Shown here one piece after another: positions 13,328 to 19,023 of a stretch of 22,251 nt of DNA. Where the stretch lies: positions 1 to 22,251 of the IMG/VR virus record IMGVR_UViG_3300035183_000407. One strand, 5' to 3'. The notes under the pieces are model-generated. The model was not told the origin of the DNA and ran no database searches. It was given only the letters and a program-made list of their open reading frames with translations. Source of the DNA: a virus. Numbering within the stretch: position 1 is the stretch's first letter; each line of letters begins with the position of its first letter. The position numbers were made by a program, and so were the translations under genes.

Positions 13328-13531
13328 GAAAATTTTTTGAAAATTTTTTTGGGGGCGGTGTCTCCATTAGGGGGGTCTGTCACATTTAGAAAATTAGGGT
13401 TGCGTTGTCGTTGCAAAGTGTCACATAACAAAGTTAGGGTTGCGCAGAAAAGTGGAGTTTTTCTCGGAAAATACGCGAGTTTGTGGCTTTTCGCCTAGGC
13501 CTGAGTGTCACATAAGAAAAGGGGGGTTGTG
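13328..13531. repeat. Noncoding region with TGTCACAT/TTAGGGTTGCG direct repeats and A/T tract
   Basis: Within the gene-free stretch 13318-13534, a composite repeat occurs at 13378-13404, 13419-13444 and, degenerate, at 13506-13531. The first two share TGTCACAT followed by TTAGGGTTGCG. Starts are 41 and 87 bp apart. A duplicated GAAAATTTTTT tract (13328-13350) adjoins them. Candidate roles are integrase arm-binding sites of the attachment site, a second replication or partition locus, or repressor sites. I see no gene here. Confidence 0.75.
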
Positions 13532-13534
13532 TTT

Positions 13535-13873
13535 TTAGGTATGGTTAGGGGCGGCGCTGTTGCAATTGAGTTGTGGCGTCCCATTAGTGGGGGGTGGGGT
13601 GGTGCGTCGGGTCAAGCGGCGGGGCTGCTTGGTGGTGCGTGGTTGGTCGGGGTCGGCGAGTAGGTGGGCGGTGGGTACGTGCAGGGCGGCCGCTACGGCG
13701 GCTAGGTGGTGCAGGGTCCATCGGCGGTCGCCGCGTAGGATACGGTGCAGATTAGGTTGTGGGATACCGGCGGCTTTGGCCAGGGCGTTGCAGGATAGGC
13801 GGCGTTGCGCCATGCAACGTTGGACGTTAGTGGTGATTAGGTGTTGTATGGGGTGGGTAGCGGTGGTGGCCAT
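13535..13873 (-). CDS. Xre/Cro-CI-type helix-turn-helix repressor
   Basis: This 112-aa DNA-binding protein is the probable master regulator. The HTH covers about residues 15-65: MAQRRLSCNALAKAAG (helices 1-2), IPQPNLHRILRGDRR (recognition helix 3), then WTLHHLAAVAAALHV (helices 4-5). Residues 75-112 are a basic, Pro/Thr-rich tail with no peptidase domain, so RecA-stimulated self-cleavage as in lambda CI is not expected. AGGAG lies 9 nt before ATG. The -10 TATAAT upstream is good but the -35 is weak and overlaps a CACTAG-N5-CTAGTG palindrome. It lies in the regulatory region with the shared operators and is the simplest candidate to bind them. Confidence 0.85.
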   Translation of the reverse strand: MATTATHPIQHLITTNVQRCMAQRRLSCNALAKAAGIPQPNLHRILRGDRRWTLHHLAAVAAALHVPTAHLLADPDQPRTTKQPRRLTRRTTPPPTNGTPQLNCNSAAPNHT

Positions 13874-13893
13874 TGCTAGTGTCTCCTGCTGGC

Positions 13894-13925
13894 ATTATAG
13901 CAGGGCGGCACTAGCGGTGCTAGTG
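13894..13925 (-). promoter_or_regulatory. Repressor promoter region with CACTAG-N5-CTAGTG palindrome
   Basis: TATAAT (13899-13894) lies 20 bp before the repressor ATG. No good -35 exists; the -35 region is occupied by a perfect 17-bp palindrome, CACTAG-CGGTG-CTAGTG (13909-13925), which also contains the stop codon of the preceding gene. This may be an autoregulatory or activator site. Confidence 0.55.
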
Positions 13926-14273
13926 GTCGGCGTCGGGTATGTATCCGGGGCCTGGGTGGTCGGGGTCTGGGCAAGGGTCCGCATAGTAGGCGTAGGTGGC
14001 CATCGTTGCCCAGGGCAGGCGCTGTCCAGTATGGCTATAGATTCGGTCGGCTTGGCGCGATCCGCATAGGTGCAATGGTAGGCCGTGTTTGGTCCGCCGG
14101 TACCACAGCGTCCAGCGGCGTTTGCGGTGGGTGGCTATCCAGTCGGGGCCGGGTGGCGGGGCGTCCGCCGGTAGCCATTGTCTGTCGTCTCCGTGGTCTG
14201 GTCGTAGGATGATGCGGTGGTAGTAACCTGGGCATGTCCAGGTTCCGCCGCAGATTCGGCATTTCTCGGTCAT
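13920..14273 (-). CDS. Small Cys-containing protein, possible zinc binding
   Basis: This 117-aa protein is of unknown function. The N-terminus begins MTEKCRICGGTWTCPGYYHR, with a CxxC pair (C5, C8) and C14; a further Cys occurs in LHLCGSRQ and another in ADPCPDPDH. A zinc-ribbon-like N-terminus is plausible. The middle is rich in Trp, Arg and Pro (WTLWYRRTKHG). The start has AGGAG 10 nt upstream and overlaps the preceding gene stop (ATGA), so the two are probably co-translated. It precedes the repressor gene and may be under the same early control. Confidence 0.65.
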   Translation of the reverse strand: MTEKCRICGGTWTCPGYYHRIILRPDHGDDRQWLPADAPPPGPDWIATHRKRRWTLWYRRTKHGLPLHLCGSRQADRIYSHTGQRLPWATMATYAYYADPCPDPDHPGPGYIPDADH

Positions 14274-14713
14274 GGTTGGGTGTCTCCTAGTCGTATGTTA
14301 AAGCGTTTGTGCTGGGCTATTTGCCAGCGTTGGGCGAGTATTGCAAAGTAGGTGGGCACGTCCAACCACCAGTCAGGCAGTGGTTGGTCAGGGTGCCAGG
14401 TGTACGTGTCAGATTGATTTCCGTTGGCCGTGATGTAGTACCAGTCATAGACGGTGCCGCGGTCGCGGTCGTAGCGGCGCCGTATGTAGTAGTGTCGTAA
14501 TCCGTGGGGTCGGACGAGGGTGTACTCGTCCGTCAGGTGGTGGAGGCTTACTGCCGTGTGGCTGCGGAGTAGGTCGGCCATTGCGCCGACTACGGCGGAG
14601 AAGTCGTGGTGGTAAAGGTGGTCGTCAGCGCGGCGGTTTGCCGCGAGGAGGATTTCTGATTCTTTTACTGCGGTGAGCGTGAAACGATATGGATCGTAGA
14701 TGTACGTGTACAT
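14270..14713 (-). CDS. Early protein of unknown function
   Basis: This 147-aa protein is rich in Tyr, His, Asp and Arg (for example MYTYIYDPYRF and HYYIRRRYDRDRG). I do not recognise a family. There are no membrane segments or signal peptide. A helix-rich N-terminal section is followed by a beta-rich middle (TVYDWYYITANG) and a C-terminal 'YFAILAQRWQIAQHKRF' helix. AGGAG is 6 nt before ATG. The upstream region holds a degenerate operator and only a weak promoter, after a strong terminator, so it begins a new transcript of three genes ending with the repressor. Confidence 0.65.
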   Translation of the reverse strand: MYTYIYDPYRFTLTAVKESEILLAANRRADDHLYHHDFSAVVGAMADLLRSHTAVSLHHLTDEYTLVRPHGLRHYYIRRRYDRDRGTVYDWYYITANGNQSDTYTWHPDQPLPDWWLDVPTYFAILAQRWQIAQHKRFNIRLGDTQP

Positions 14714-14726
14714 TGTTTTCTCCTTT

Positions 14727-14743
14727 CATTTCCGATTGATATA
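14727..14743 (-). promoter_or_regulatory. Degenerate operator upstream of the 14713 gene
   Basis: CATTTC-CGATT-GATATA has one full and one 4-of-6 half site compared with TATATC-N5-GATATA at Pa and Pd. A TATATC on the minus strand (14743-14738) could be a -10, but no good -35 is 17 bp upstream. Regulation is plausible; the promoter is weak. Confidence 0.45.
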
Positions 14744-14786
14744 ACGTATGTCGTGGTGTAATCGTGACAGTCTCGGGCGTGTTGGT

Positions 14787-14852
14787 ACAAGAAAAGGCGT
14801 CTAGTGGTGGCGTCGTGCGCTGTGGGTAGCGTCCGTGCCTACCACTAGACGC
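14787..14852 (-). terminator. Terminator after the DUF1874 gene
   Basis: A 12-bp perfect stem, GCGTCTAGTGGT (14797-14808) with ACCACTAGACGC (14841-14852), extends by two more pairs after a bulge and encloses a 32-nt loop with a small inner hairpin. On the minus strand it is followed by CTTTTCTTG. It closes the DUF1874 transcript before the next promoter. Confidence 0.82.
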
Positions 14853-14865
14853 GGGACAACAGTGG

Positions 14866-14947
14866 CCGCGGCGGGAAAGGGGAGGTAAACCGCCGCGGGT
14901 CACGGAGGCGCTAGTTAGGGTGGCCGCACATTAGCAGTGTGCGGCCA
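14866..14947 (-). other. Two further strong stem-loops in the 3' region of the DUF1874 transcript
   Basis: CCGCGGCGG (14866-14874) pairs with CCGCCGCGG (14890-14898). TGGCCGCACA (14921-14930) pairs perfectly with TGTGCGGCCA (14938-14947) around a 7-nt loop. Neither has a U-tract on the minus strand. With the terminator they make three tandem hairpins in the gene-free interval 14714-14985, which could protect the message 3' end or be released as a small RNA. Confidence 0.7.
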
Positions 14948-14985
14948 TTGAATTTTGGGCAGGTGGGGGTCCGCTGTCCAGGGGG

Positions 14986-15339
14986 CTAGTCGAGGCGCTC
15001 CAGGAGGCCTAGCTCCCAGTGTCCGCGGGTGATTATCTCTCGGAGTCGTCCTTTGTCGGTGGGGTCGATGCGCGGGGAACCAGGGGGCAACACGATGCGG
15101 AACACTAGGGCTTCGTCTCCTGGTTCCATCGTTATGGTGCGGCGGTCGACGATTATGGGGCGGCCGAGCAGTTCCGATAGGGCTGCGGCCGTCTCGGCGT
15201 ATCCGATGGTCGATATGGGGGCGATGGGGTCCGTCGCTAGGGCTTGCTCGTACCAGTGGCGGGCGTCGTCGGCGGTGAGTTTTGCATAGCGATAGAGTCC
15301 AGGGGCGGTTATGACCGCGCTGTTTAGGAGGTACTTCAT
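14986..15339 (-). CDS. DUF1874 / AcrIII-1-fold protein lacking ring-nuclease catalytic residues
   Basis: This 117-aa protein has the DUF1874 (STIV B116-like) signature: MKYLLNSAV start, a 'G.Y.Y..LT..DA..W' helix, STIGYAETAAALSELLG and DEALVFRI, ending ELGLLERL. Family members such as SIRV1 gp29 (AcrIII-1) cut the cyclic tetra-adenylate messenger of type III CRISPR. I start at 15339 because AGGAG is 8 nt upstream and family proteins begin M-x-Y-L-x-N; a longer frame to 15366 lacks these. Numbering matches AcrIII-1 without gaps through this region: position 47 is Tyr in place of catalytic His, 85 is Pro in place of Arg and 88 is Ser in place of Glu. It may bind but not cut cyclic nucleotide, or have another role. 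It has its own promoter, operator and terminator. Confidence 0.88.
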   Translation of the reverse strand: MKYLLNSAVITAPGLYRYAKLTADDARHWYEQALATDPIAPISTIGYAETAAALSELLGRPIIVDRRTITMEPGDEALVFRIVLPPGSPRIDPTDKGRLREIITRGHWELGLLERLD

Positions 15340-15374
15340 TTTGCTGTCTCCTGTGTGGTGGTTCATGCTTGGTG

Positions 15375-15391
15375 GCGGCCACAGTGGCCGC
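15375..15391 (-). repeat. GCGGCCAC-A-GTGGCCGC inverted repeat in DUF1874 leader
   Basis: Perfect 8-bp arms with a one-base centre lie just downstream of the expected transcription start of Pd. It could be a 5' RNA hairpin or a second protein-binding site. Confidence 0.65.
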
Positions 15392-15394
15392 TGC

Positions 15395-15432
15395 TATATC
15401 GCTATGATATACTGGGCGGGGTGGCGTGTCAA
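15395..15432 (-). promoter_or_regulatory. Promoter Pd with perfect palindromic operator
   Basis: TTGACA (15432-15427), a 17-bp spacer and TATCAT (15409-15404) read into the DUF1874 gene. TATATC-GCTAT-GATATA (15395-15411), a perfect inverted repeat, covers the -10 and start region. The TGA in TTGACA is the stop codon of the sulfotransferase, just as at Pa with the integrase. Confidence 0.82.
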
Positions 15433-15920
15433 GTGATTTTTTCTGTGAGTGGCAGGCGGGGCAGGTCGGCGCGGGCGGTCCAGCGTGCCCAGTCTTCGGC
15501 CAGGTGGTCGTAGCGTAGTAGGTGGACGTGGTGGTCGCCTAGCCAGTAGCGGCGCCAGGTCTCGTCGTCGGTGGCCGCTGGCCATAGGGCTATAGCTAGC
15601 TCGTGGTGTGGTAGGGATAGGTCCAGGGTGCGCAGGGTCTCTCGCCAGGGTGGCGGCAGGTCGTCTAGGTGCGCGGCGTCTCGTCGTGCTAGTCGGGCCA
15701 GGCTACGGCGGATTTCGGGGAGCGGTCGCCATACGGTCCAGAGGGTTAGGTGGGGGCCGAAGGCGGCGAGTAGGTCGGACGCGGTGGCGTGCTTATGCCA
15801 GGCTAGGTCGATCAGGGTTGAGCGGTTGATTGCATGGCGTGCGTACCAGTATGTGATGCTGGTTCCGGCGGCGCGCGGGATATGGACGAAGGCTAGTCGG
15901 CGTTCATAGTCGACGATCAT
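15429..15920 (-). CDS. Sulfotransferase family protein
   Basis: This 163-aa enzyme probably transfers sulfate from PAPS to a carbohydrate or other acceptor. The N-terminal FVHIPRAAGTS (residues 11-21) is the 5'-phosphosulfate loop of the Sulfotransfer_2 / heparan-sulfate 2-O-type families ('FVHIPKTAGTS'). A 'WHKHATASDLLAAFG' region follows, and 'LWTVWRPLPEIRRSLARL' corresponds to the 3'-phosphate-binding 'F.VR.P..R..S' segment. At 163 aa it is short but holds both PAPS-binding elements. Its ATG overlaps the stop of the PRT-HAD fusion gene by 4 nt, so the two are likely translated together at the end of the late operon. A role in altering host surface or virion glycans is inference. Confidence 0.82.
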   Translation of the reverse strand: MIVDYERRLAFVHIPRAAGTSITYWYARHAINRSTLIDLAWHKHATASDLLAAFGPHLTLWTVWRPLPEIRRSLARLARRDAAHLDDLPPPWRETLRTLDLSLPHHELAIALWPAATDDETWRRYWLGDHHVHLLRYDHLAEDWARWTARADLPRLPLTEKIT

Positions 15921-17065
15921 GGTACGTAGTAGACGGTGGCCGTGGTGGGGCAGATTACGGTTTTGTGGGCTAATTCAGCGATTCTCTTGGCGATTGGGTC
16001 TTCGGATTCAACGAATTGGGTGGCGCGGCTCCGGGCGTATATTTGGGCTTTGTGCTGGGCGGCTTGTTCGGGGTCGTAGATGGTGGCTTTTTCGGCCATG
16101 TATAGCGGTACGTCGGCTAGTCCTAGGCGGCGGAGTAGTTGGCGGGTCTCGTCGGCGAATTCTTGGCCGCGGGCGGTGCAGATGGCCAGTGGTCGTACGG
16201 GGCGGCGTAGTAGTCGGCCGGTCTGGTTGGCTGTGATGATTCCGTCGAGGTCTAGGATGGCGTTGGCCATGTGGGGGCTTTGCCAGTAGTGCCAGTCTAG
16301 CCAGTGTGGCGGTGGCAGGATGTAGGCGTAGTGGGTGACTAGGCTTGGGTCGGTGGTGTAGACGGTGGCGGTGGGGTAGCTGTCGCGGTATGGGCGCAGA
16401 GCGTGGCCAGTGAAGGCGGTATCGTCCAGGATTACGGGGTGGGTGGGGCGGTGGTTTTGCCATGCTTGTGCGGAGCGGTAGCCGTAGTTGAGCGGCTTCG
16501 GTCCGTCTGGGGTCATTGCGTAGAGGGGCATTGCCAGGCGTGTTGCCAGGGCGGTCGCGGGCAATAGTCCAGAGCGGGGCAGGGCGTAGATGGCGTCGTA
16601 CTGGGCTATTTCGTCGGCCAGGGTGAGTGCGTCTCGTAGCAGTTGGTCAAGGGTTATCCAGGATGGGCTAGGGTATCGGCGGTCGGGCGGCGGGGCTTCG
16701 GTGCGGATGGTTATGTAGGTTGGCCAGCGGTTGGCTGGGCATTCCGTGGTGGCCATGCGGGCTTTGAGTTGCATATTGCATCCGCAGAGGTCGCAGTGGT
16801 CGGTTGTCGGGTGATAATAGGGGCATTGGCGGCAGGTGGCGAGTCGTGCTTCGGCCAGGGGTGTTGGGGTCAGTGGTGCGCCGGCGGCTATCCATTGGGC
16901 GGCTTCGGCTACCAGGCGGCTGGCGGTGGTCCATACTGTGGGGTGGCATAGTCGTAGGTCGTTGGGCAAGAGCGGGCGGCGGCGGTGTGGGTCACAGCGT
17001 GGGCAGTAGTGGCGGCCGTCAGTGTGGGGTACTGGGTGGCAGATTAGGCGGGCTCTATCGTCCAT
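15917..17065 (-). CDS. Zinc-binding / phosphoribosyltransferase / HAD hydrolase fusion protein
   Basis: This 382-aa multidomain enzyme has three parts. Residues 78-115 carry six cysteines (C78, C81, C91, C94, C96, C109) in CRQCPYYHP...CDLCGC...ECPANRW, a phage zinc-finger pattern; an extra CxxC is at 21-24. Residues 135-245 are a type I phosphoribosyltransferase, with a 'YALPRSGLLPATALATRL' strand-helix and the PRPP loop VILDDTAFTG (211-220). Residues 265-382 are a HAD phosphohydrolase with all four motifs: D272-L-D274-G, T297 in ICTARG, K339 and E355-D356. All catalytic elements are visible, so both enzyme domains may work, for example in nucleotide salvage, base or sugar exchange. The gene overlaps its upstream neighbour by 22 nt. 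The substrate is unknown. Confidence 0.85.
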   Translation of the reverse strand: MDDRARLICHPVPHTDGRHYCPRCDPHRRRPLLPNDLRLCHPTVWTTASRLVAEAAQWIAAGAPLTPTPLAEARLATCRQCPYYHPTTDHCDLCGCNMQLKARMATTECPANRWPTYITIRTEAPPPDRRYPSPSWITLDQLLRDALTLADEIAQYDAIYALPRSGLLPATALATRLAMPLYAMTPDGPKPLNYGYRSAQAWQNHRPTHPVILDDTAFTGHALRPYRDSYPTATVYTTDPSLVTHYAYILPPPHWLDWHYWQSPHMANAILDLDGIITANQTGRLLRRPVRPLAICTARGQEFADETRQLLRRLGLADVPLYMAEKATIYDPEQAAQHKAQIYARSRATQFVESEDPIAKRIAELAHKTVICPTTATVYYVP

Positions 17066-18321
17066 GTTGGGCCGTCGTCGTCACTGAGGGTGGCGGTCGT
17101 GGGCGTGGGGTTGGTGTAGTGGTATTGGCCGGAGCGCCAGTGTCCCCATTTTCCTGTGATCCACCAGTAGCCGGTGTGCGGGGGCAGGGTCTCTTCGTCG
17201 GGCCAGGCCACGTGGCGCAGTGTTGGGCCTGGGCTTGTATAGGCTGGGGCCAGGTTGCCTTGGGCGGGTTTTCCCCATGTCGGGGTGGCGATGTACGTTT
17301 GGCCGGTGGGGAGGTAGGTTAGGCGGATTTGCTGGGGCAATGGGCCGGGGTGTCCGAAGTGGGTTGGTGGGTTGGTTGGTATTCCGATTAGGTCTTCGGT
17401 GGTGAAGGGTTCGTAGTGGCGGACGATTGGTTGTGTGTGCCAGTCGTAGGCTTCCCAACCGGGGAGGAGGGCGTCTCGGTAGTTGGGGTTTAGTATCCAG
17501 TCGCCGGCTTCGATGTCTTCGATTGTGGGTTTGTGGGGGATCAATTTGTAGTAGTGGTAGGCGGCGGGTGGTTCCGGGTAGGTGAGGAACCAAGGGATGT
17601 CGGTCACGGCGTAGAAGGATAGGCTTGCTCGATAGGTGTTGGGTCTGGGTTTGTCAATTACTAGGTTGGGTCCGAGGTAACGGGTGTTTCCTATTACGAA
17701 AGGTCGGAAGTAGTCGTTGGTCCAGTGTCGCCATTGGCAGCCCCATTGTAAGGGTATGGTGATGATGTCGATGGGTGTGTGGGTCGGGGGGCCGTAGACG
17801 CTCCAGGCTATGGGCTGGGGTTGTGCCATGTTTTCGCAGGTTGCGATGGGCAGGTGTCGTTTTTGGTGGGTGCAATTCGATTGGCAGTTCGAGCATGGTT
17901 CGATGGGCGGGTAGGGTGGGCCGTAGGCTTTTGGGTCGCAGAGGTTGGGCGGGCAGGTGTCCATTGCGAGCGGTAGGTAGGCGGTCCATTGTCCGTCGCC
18001 GTCGCGGATGGCGATGAGCATGCCGCAGTATTGGAGGGCGTTATATCCTGGGGCTACGGGTTCCATCCAGGGTCCGATGTATATCCAACCGTGGGCGTTT
18101 GTCCAGCGACAACCGCCAAAGGGGTCCGTGATGAGGATATTAAGTCCGAAGGCGTCGGGCGGGCTGGGGTCGAATTGGTAGTCGGGGGCGGCGGGGAGGA
18201 AGTAGTAGGTACGGTCTTTTAAGGGGCCGTAGTCGGGCGTTACTTTCCAGCATTTGGGCGGTGGTGGGTTTAGGCAGAGGCTGCAATTGGCCGGTTGTGG
18301 TGGGCAGGGTGTGGCGGGCAT
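17044..18321 (-). CDS. Cys-rich late protein, possible tail fibre or virion protein
   Basis: This 425-aa protein has no family I recognise. The first ~210 residues hold 13 cysteines (C6, C13, C16, C24 and pairs such as CPPNLC and CSNCQSNC), and none appear after. This suggests a disulfide- or metal-stabilised N-terminal half and a Cys-free, W/Y/P/T-rich beta-like C-terminal half (for example GYWWITGKWGHWRSG). Such aromatic, beta-rich sequence is common in receptor-binding proteins. Its position after the distal tail genes fits a surface-exposed virion protein. It starts 4 nt after the preceding stop. The role is inferred only from position and composition. Confidence 0.65.
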   Translation of the reverse strand: MPATPCPPQPANCSLCLNPPPPKCWKVTPDYGPLKDRTYYFLPAAPDYQFDPSPPDAFGLNILITDPFGGCRWTNAHGWIYIGPWMEPVAPGYNALQYCGMLIAIRDGDGQWTAYLPLAMDTCPPNLCDPKAYGPPYPPIEPCSNCQSNCTHQKRHLPIATCENMAQPQPIAWSVYGPPTHTPIDIITIPLQWGCQWRHWTNDYFRPFVIGNTRYLGPNLVIDKPRPNTYRASLSFYAVTDIPWFLTYPEPPAAYHYYKLIPHKPTIEDIEAGDWILNPNYRDALLPGWEAYDWHTQPIVRHYEPFTTEDLIGIPTNPPTHFGHPGPLPQQIRLTYLPTGQTYIATPTWGKPAQGNLAPAYTSPGPTLRHVAWPDEETLPPHTGYWWITGKWGHWRSGQYHYTNPTPTTATLSDDDGPTWTIEPA

Positions 18322-18325
18322 GGTA

Positions 18326-18898
18326 CTAGCAGGATGCGGCGATTAGTGCCCAGTGGCGCGGTGTTGGGTCTAGTACGTTGGAGGCTTGCGTCCAGTATAT
18401 GGCTATGCCGAGGTGGCCGTCGGTGAGTGGTAGGCCGAGCGGGTTCCATAGGGCGACGCGGTCGGTTCCGCTGTCTTGGTCAGTCTCCAGGTGTGGTATT
18501 CGGTCGGCGGATGGGTGGGCTAGGATTTGGGGGGCTACTAGCCAGGGGCCGGTAGAGTCTATGTATCCGCGGATTAGGTAGCAGGGGATGGCGGGGACGT
18601 AGGTTGGTCGGTCGGCATTTGCGGCGGTGAGTATGCCCAGGGTCTCGGGTGGGGGTCGTCGGCCGGTTAGTCTGGGTTGGGTTATGGTTTCGTCGGTGTC
18701 GGTGGGTCCGTATTGGGTGGGTTTGACTATGCGGGCTATTGGGCGCTCCTGGTCGTCATAGTCGATACGGGCGGCGATAGTCTCGGTGGTGGGGTAGGGG
18801 TGGTGGCTTGGGTCGCGTGGGGTGTGTCTCGTGGCGCGGTGTAGGCGGTGTAGGGTCTCGGCGGTGGCCGGGCCTAGTACGTGGCGGATGCGGGTCAT
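18326..18898 (-). CDS. Late protein of unknown function, probable virion component
   Basis: This 190-aa protein is unrecognised. I use the ATG at 18898 because it has GGAGGAG 9 nt upstream and overlaps the preceding small gene's TGA (ATGA); an ATG six codons earlier lacks a ribosome site. The N-terminal third is basic and His/Arg-rich (HRLHRATRHTPRD). The rest has short hydrophobic strands (GILTAAN, YVPAIPCYLIRGYID, GIAIYWTQAS) separated by Pro and Asp turns, suggesting a beta-rich fold. It is encoded among distal tail genes, so a minor tail or baseplate-like role is the simplest guess. Confidence 0.6.
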   Translation of the reverse strand: MTRIRHVLGPATAETLHRLHRATRHTPRDPSHHPYPTTETIAARIDYDDQERPIARIVKPTQYGPTDTDETITQPRLTGRRPPPETLGILTAANADRPTYVPAIPCYLIRGYIDSTGPWLVAPQILAHPSADRIPHLETDQDSGTDRVALWNPLGLPLTDGHLGIAIYWTQASNVLDPTPRHWALIAASC

Positions 18899-19023
18899 GG
18901 TCGGGGTCTCCTCCATGCGGCGAGTAGGCGGGTGGCTAGCCAGGCTAGTAGGAGCAGGGCTAGGGCATGTATGTAGAGTGGCAGGGTGGCGATCAGGGCT
19001 AGCCAGCGTCTAGGTATCGTCAG
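18895..19023 (-). CDS. Tiny hydrophobic membrane protein with non-ATG start
   Basis: A short open frame fills the gap between the thioredoxin-like gene and the 18898 gene. Its codon style (CTA, CTAGCC) matches neighbouring genes. A CTG at 19023 overlaps the upstream TGA as CTGA, giving 42 aa: a basic segment (TIPRRW), then one or two membrane helices (LALIATLPLYIHALALLLLA), then a basic WRRPRP tail. No ATG, GTG or TTG precedes it in frame nearby, so the start is uncertain. A -1 frameshift from the upstream gene, which already ends in a membrane segment, is an alternative. Size and charge pattern resemble small holin or spanin-type membrane proteins. Confidence 0.5.
   Translation of the reverse strand: MTIPRRWLALIATLPLYIHALALLLLAWLATRLLAAWRRPRP

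Noticed and set aside
14625-14903. Minus-strand frame across the terminator (14625-14903)
   Set aside because: It spans the terminator and overlaps the well-supported 14713 gene; composition is not gene-like.
15340-15366. Longer start of the DUF1874 gene at 15366
   Set aside because: The added residues are outside the family pattern, and the AGGAG sits correctly only before the ATG at 15339.
18899-18916. Longer start of the 18326-18898 gene at 18916
   Set aside because: GGAGGAG lies between this ATG and the one at 18898, and the latter overlaps the preceding stop as ATGA.
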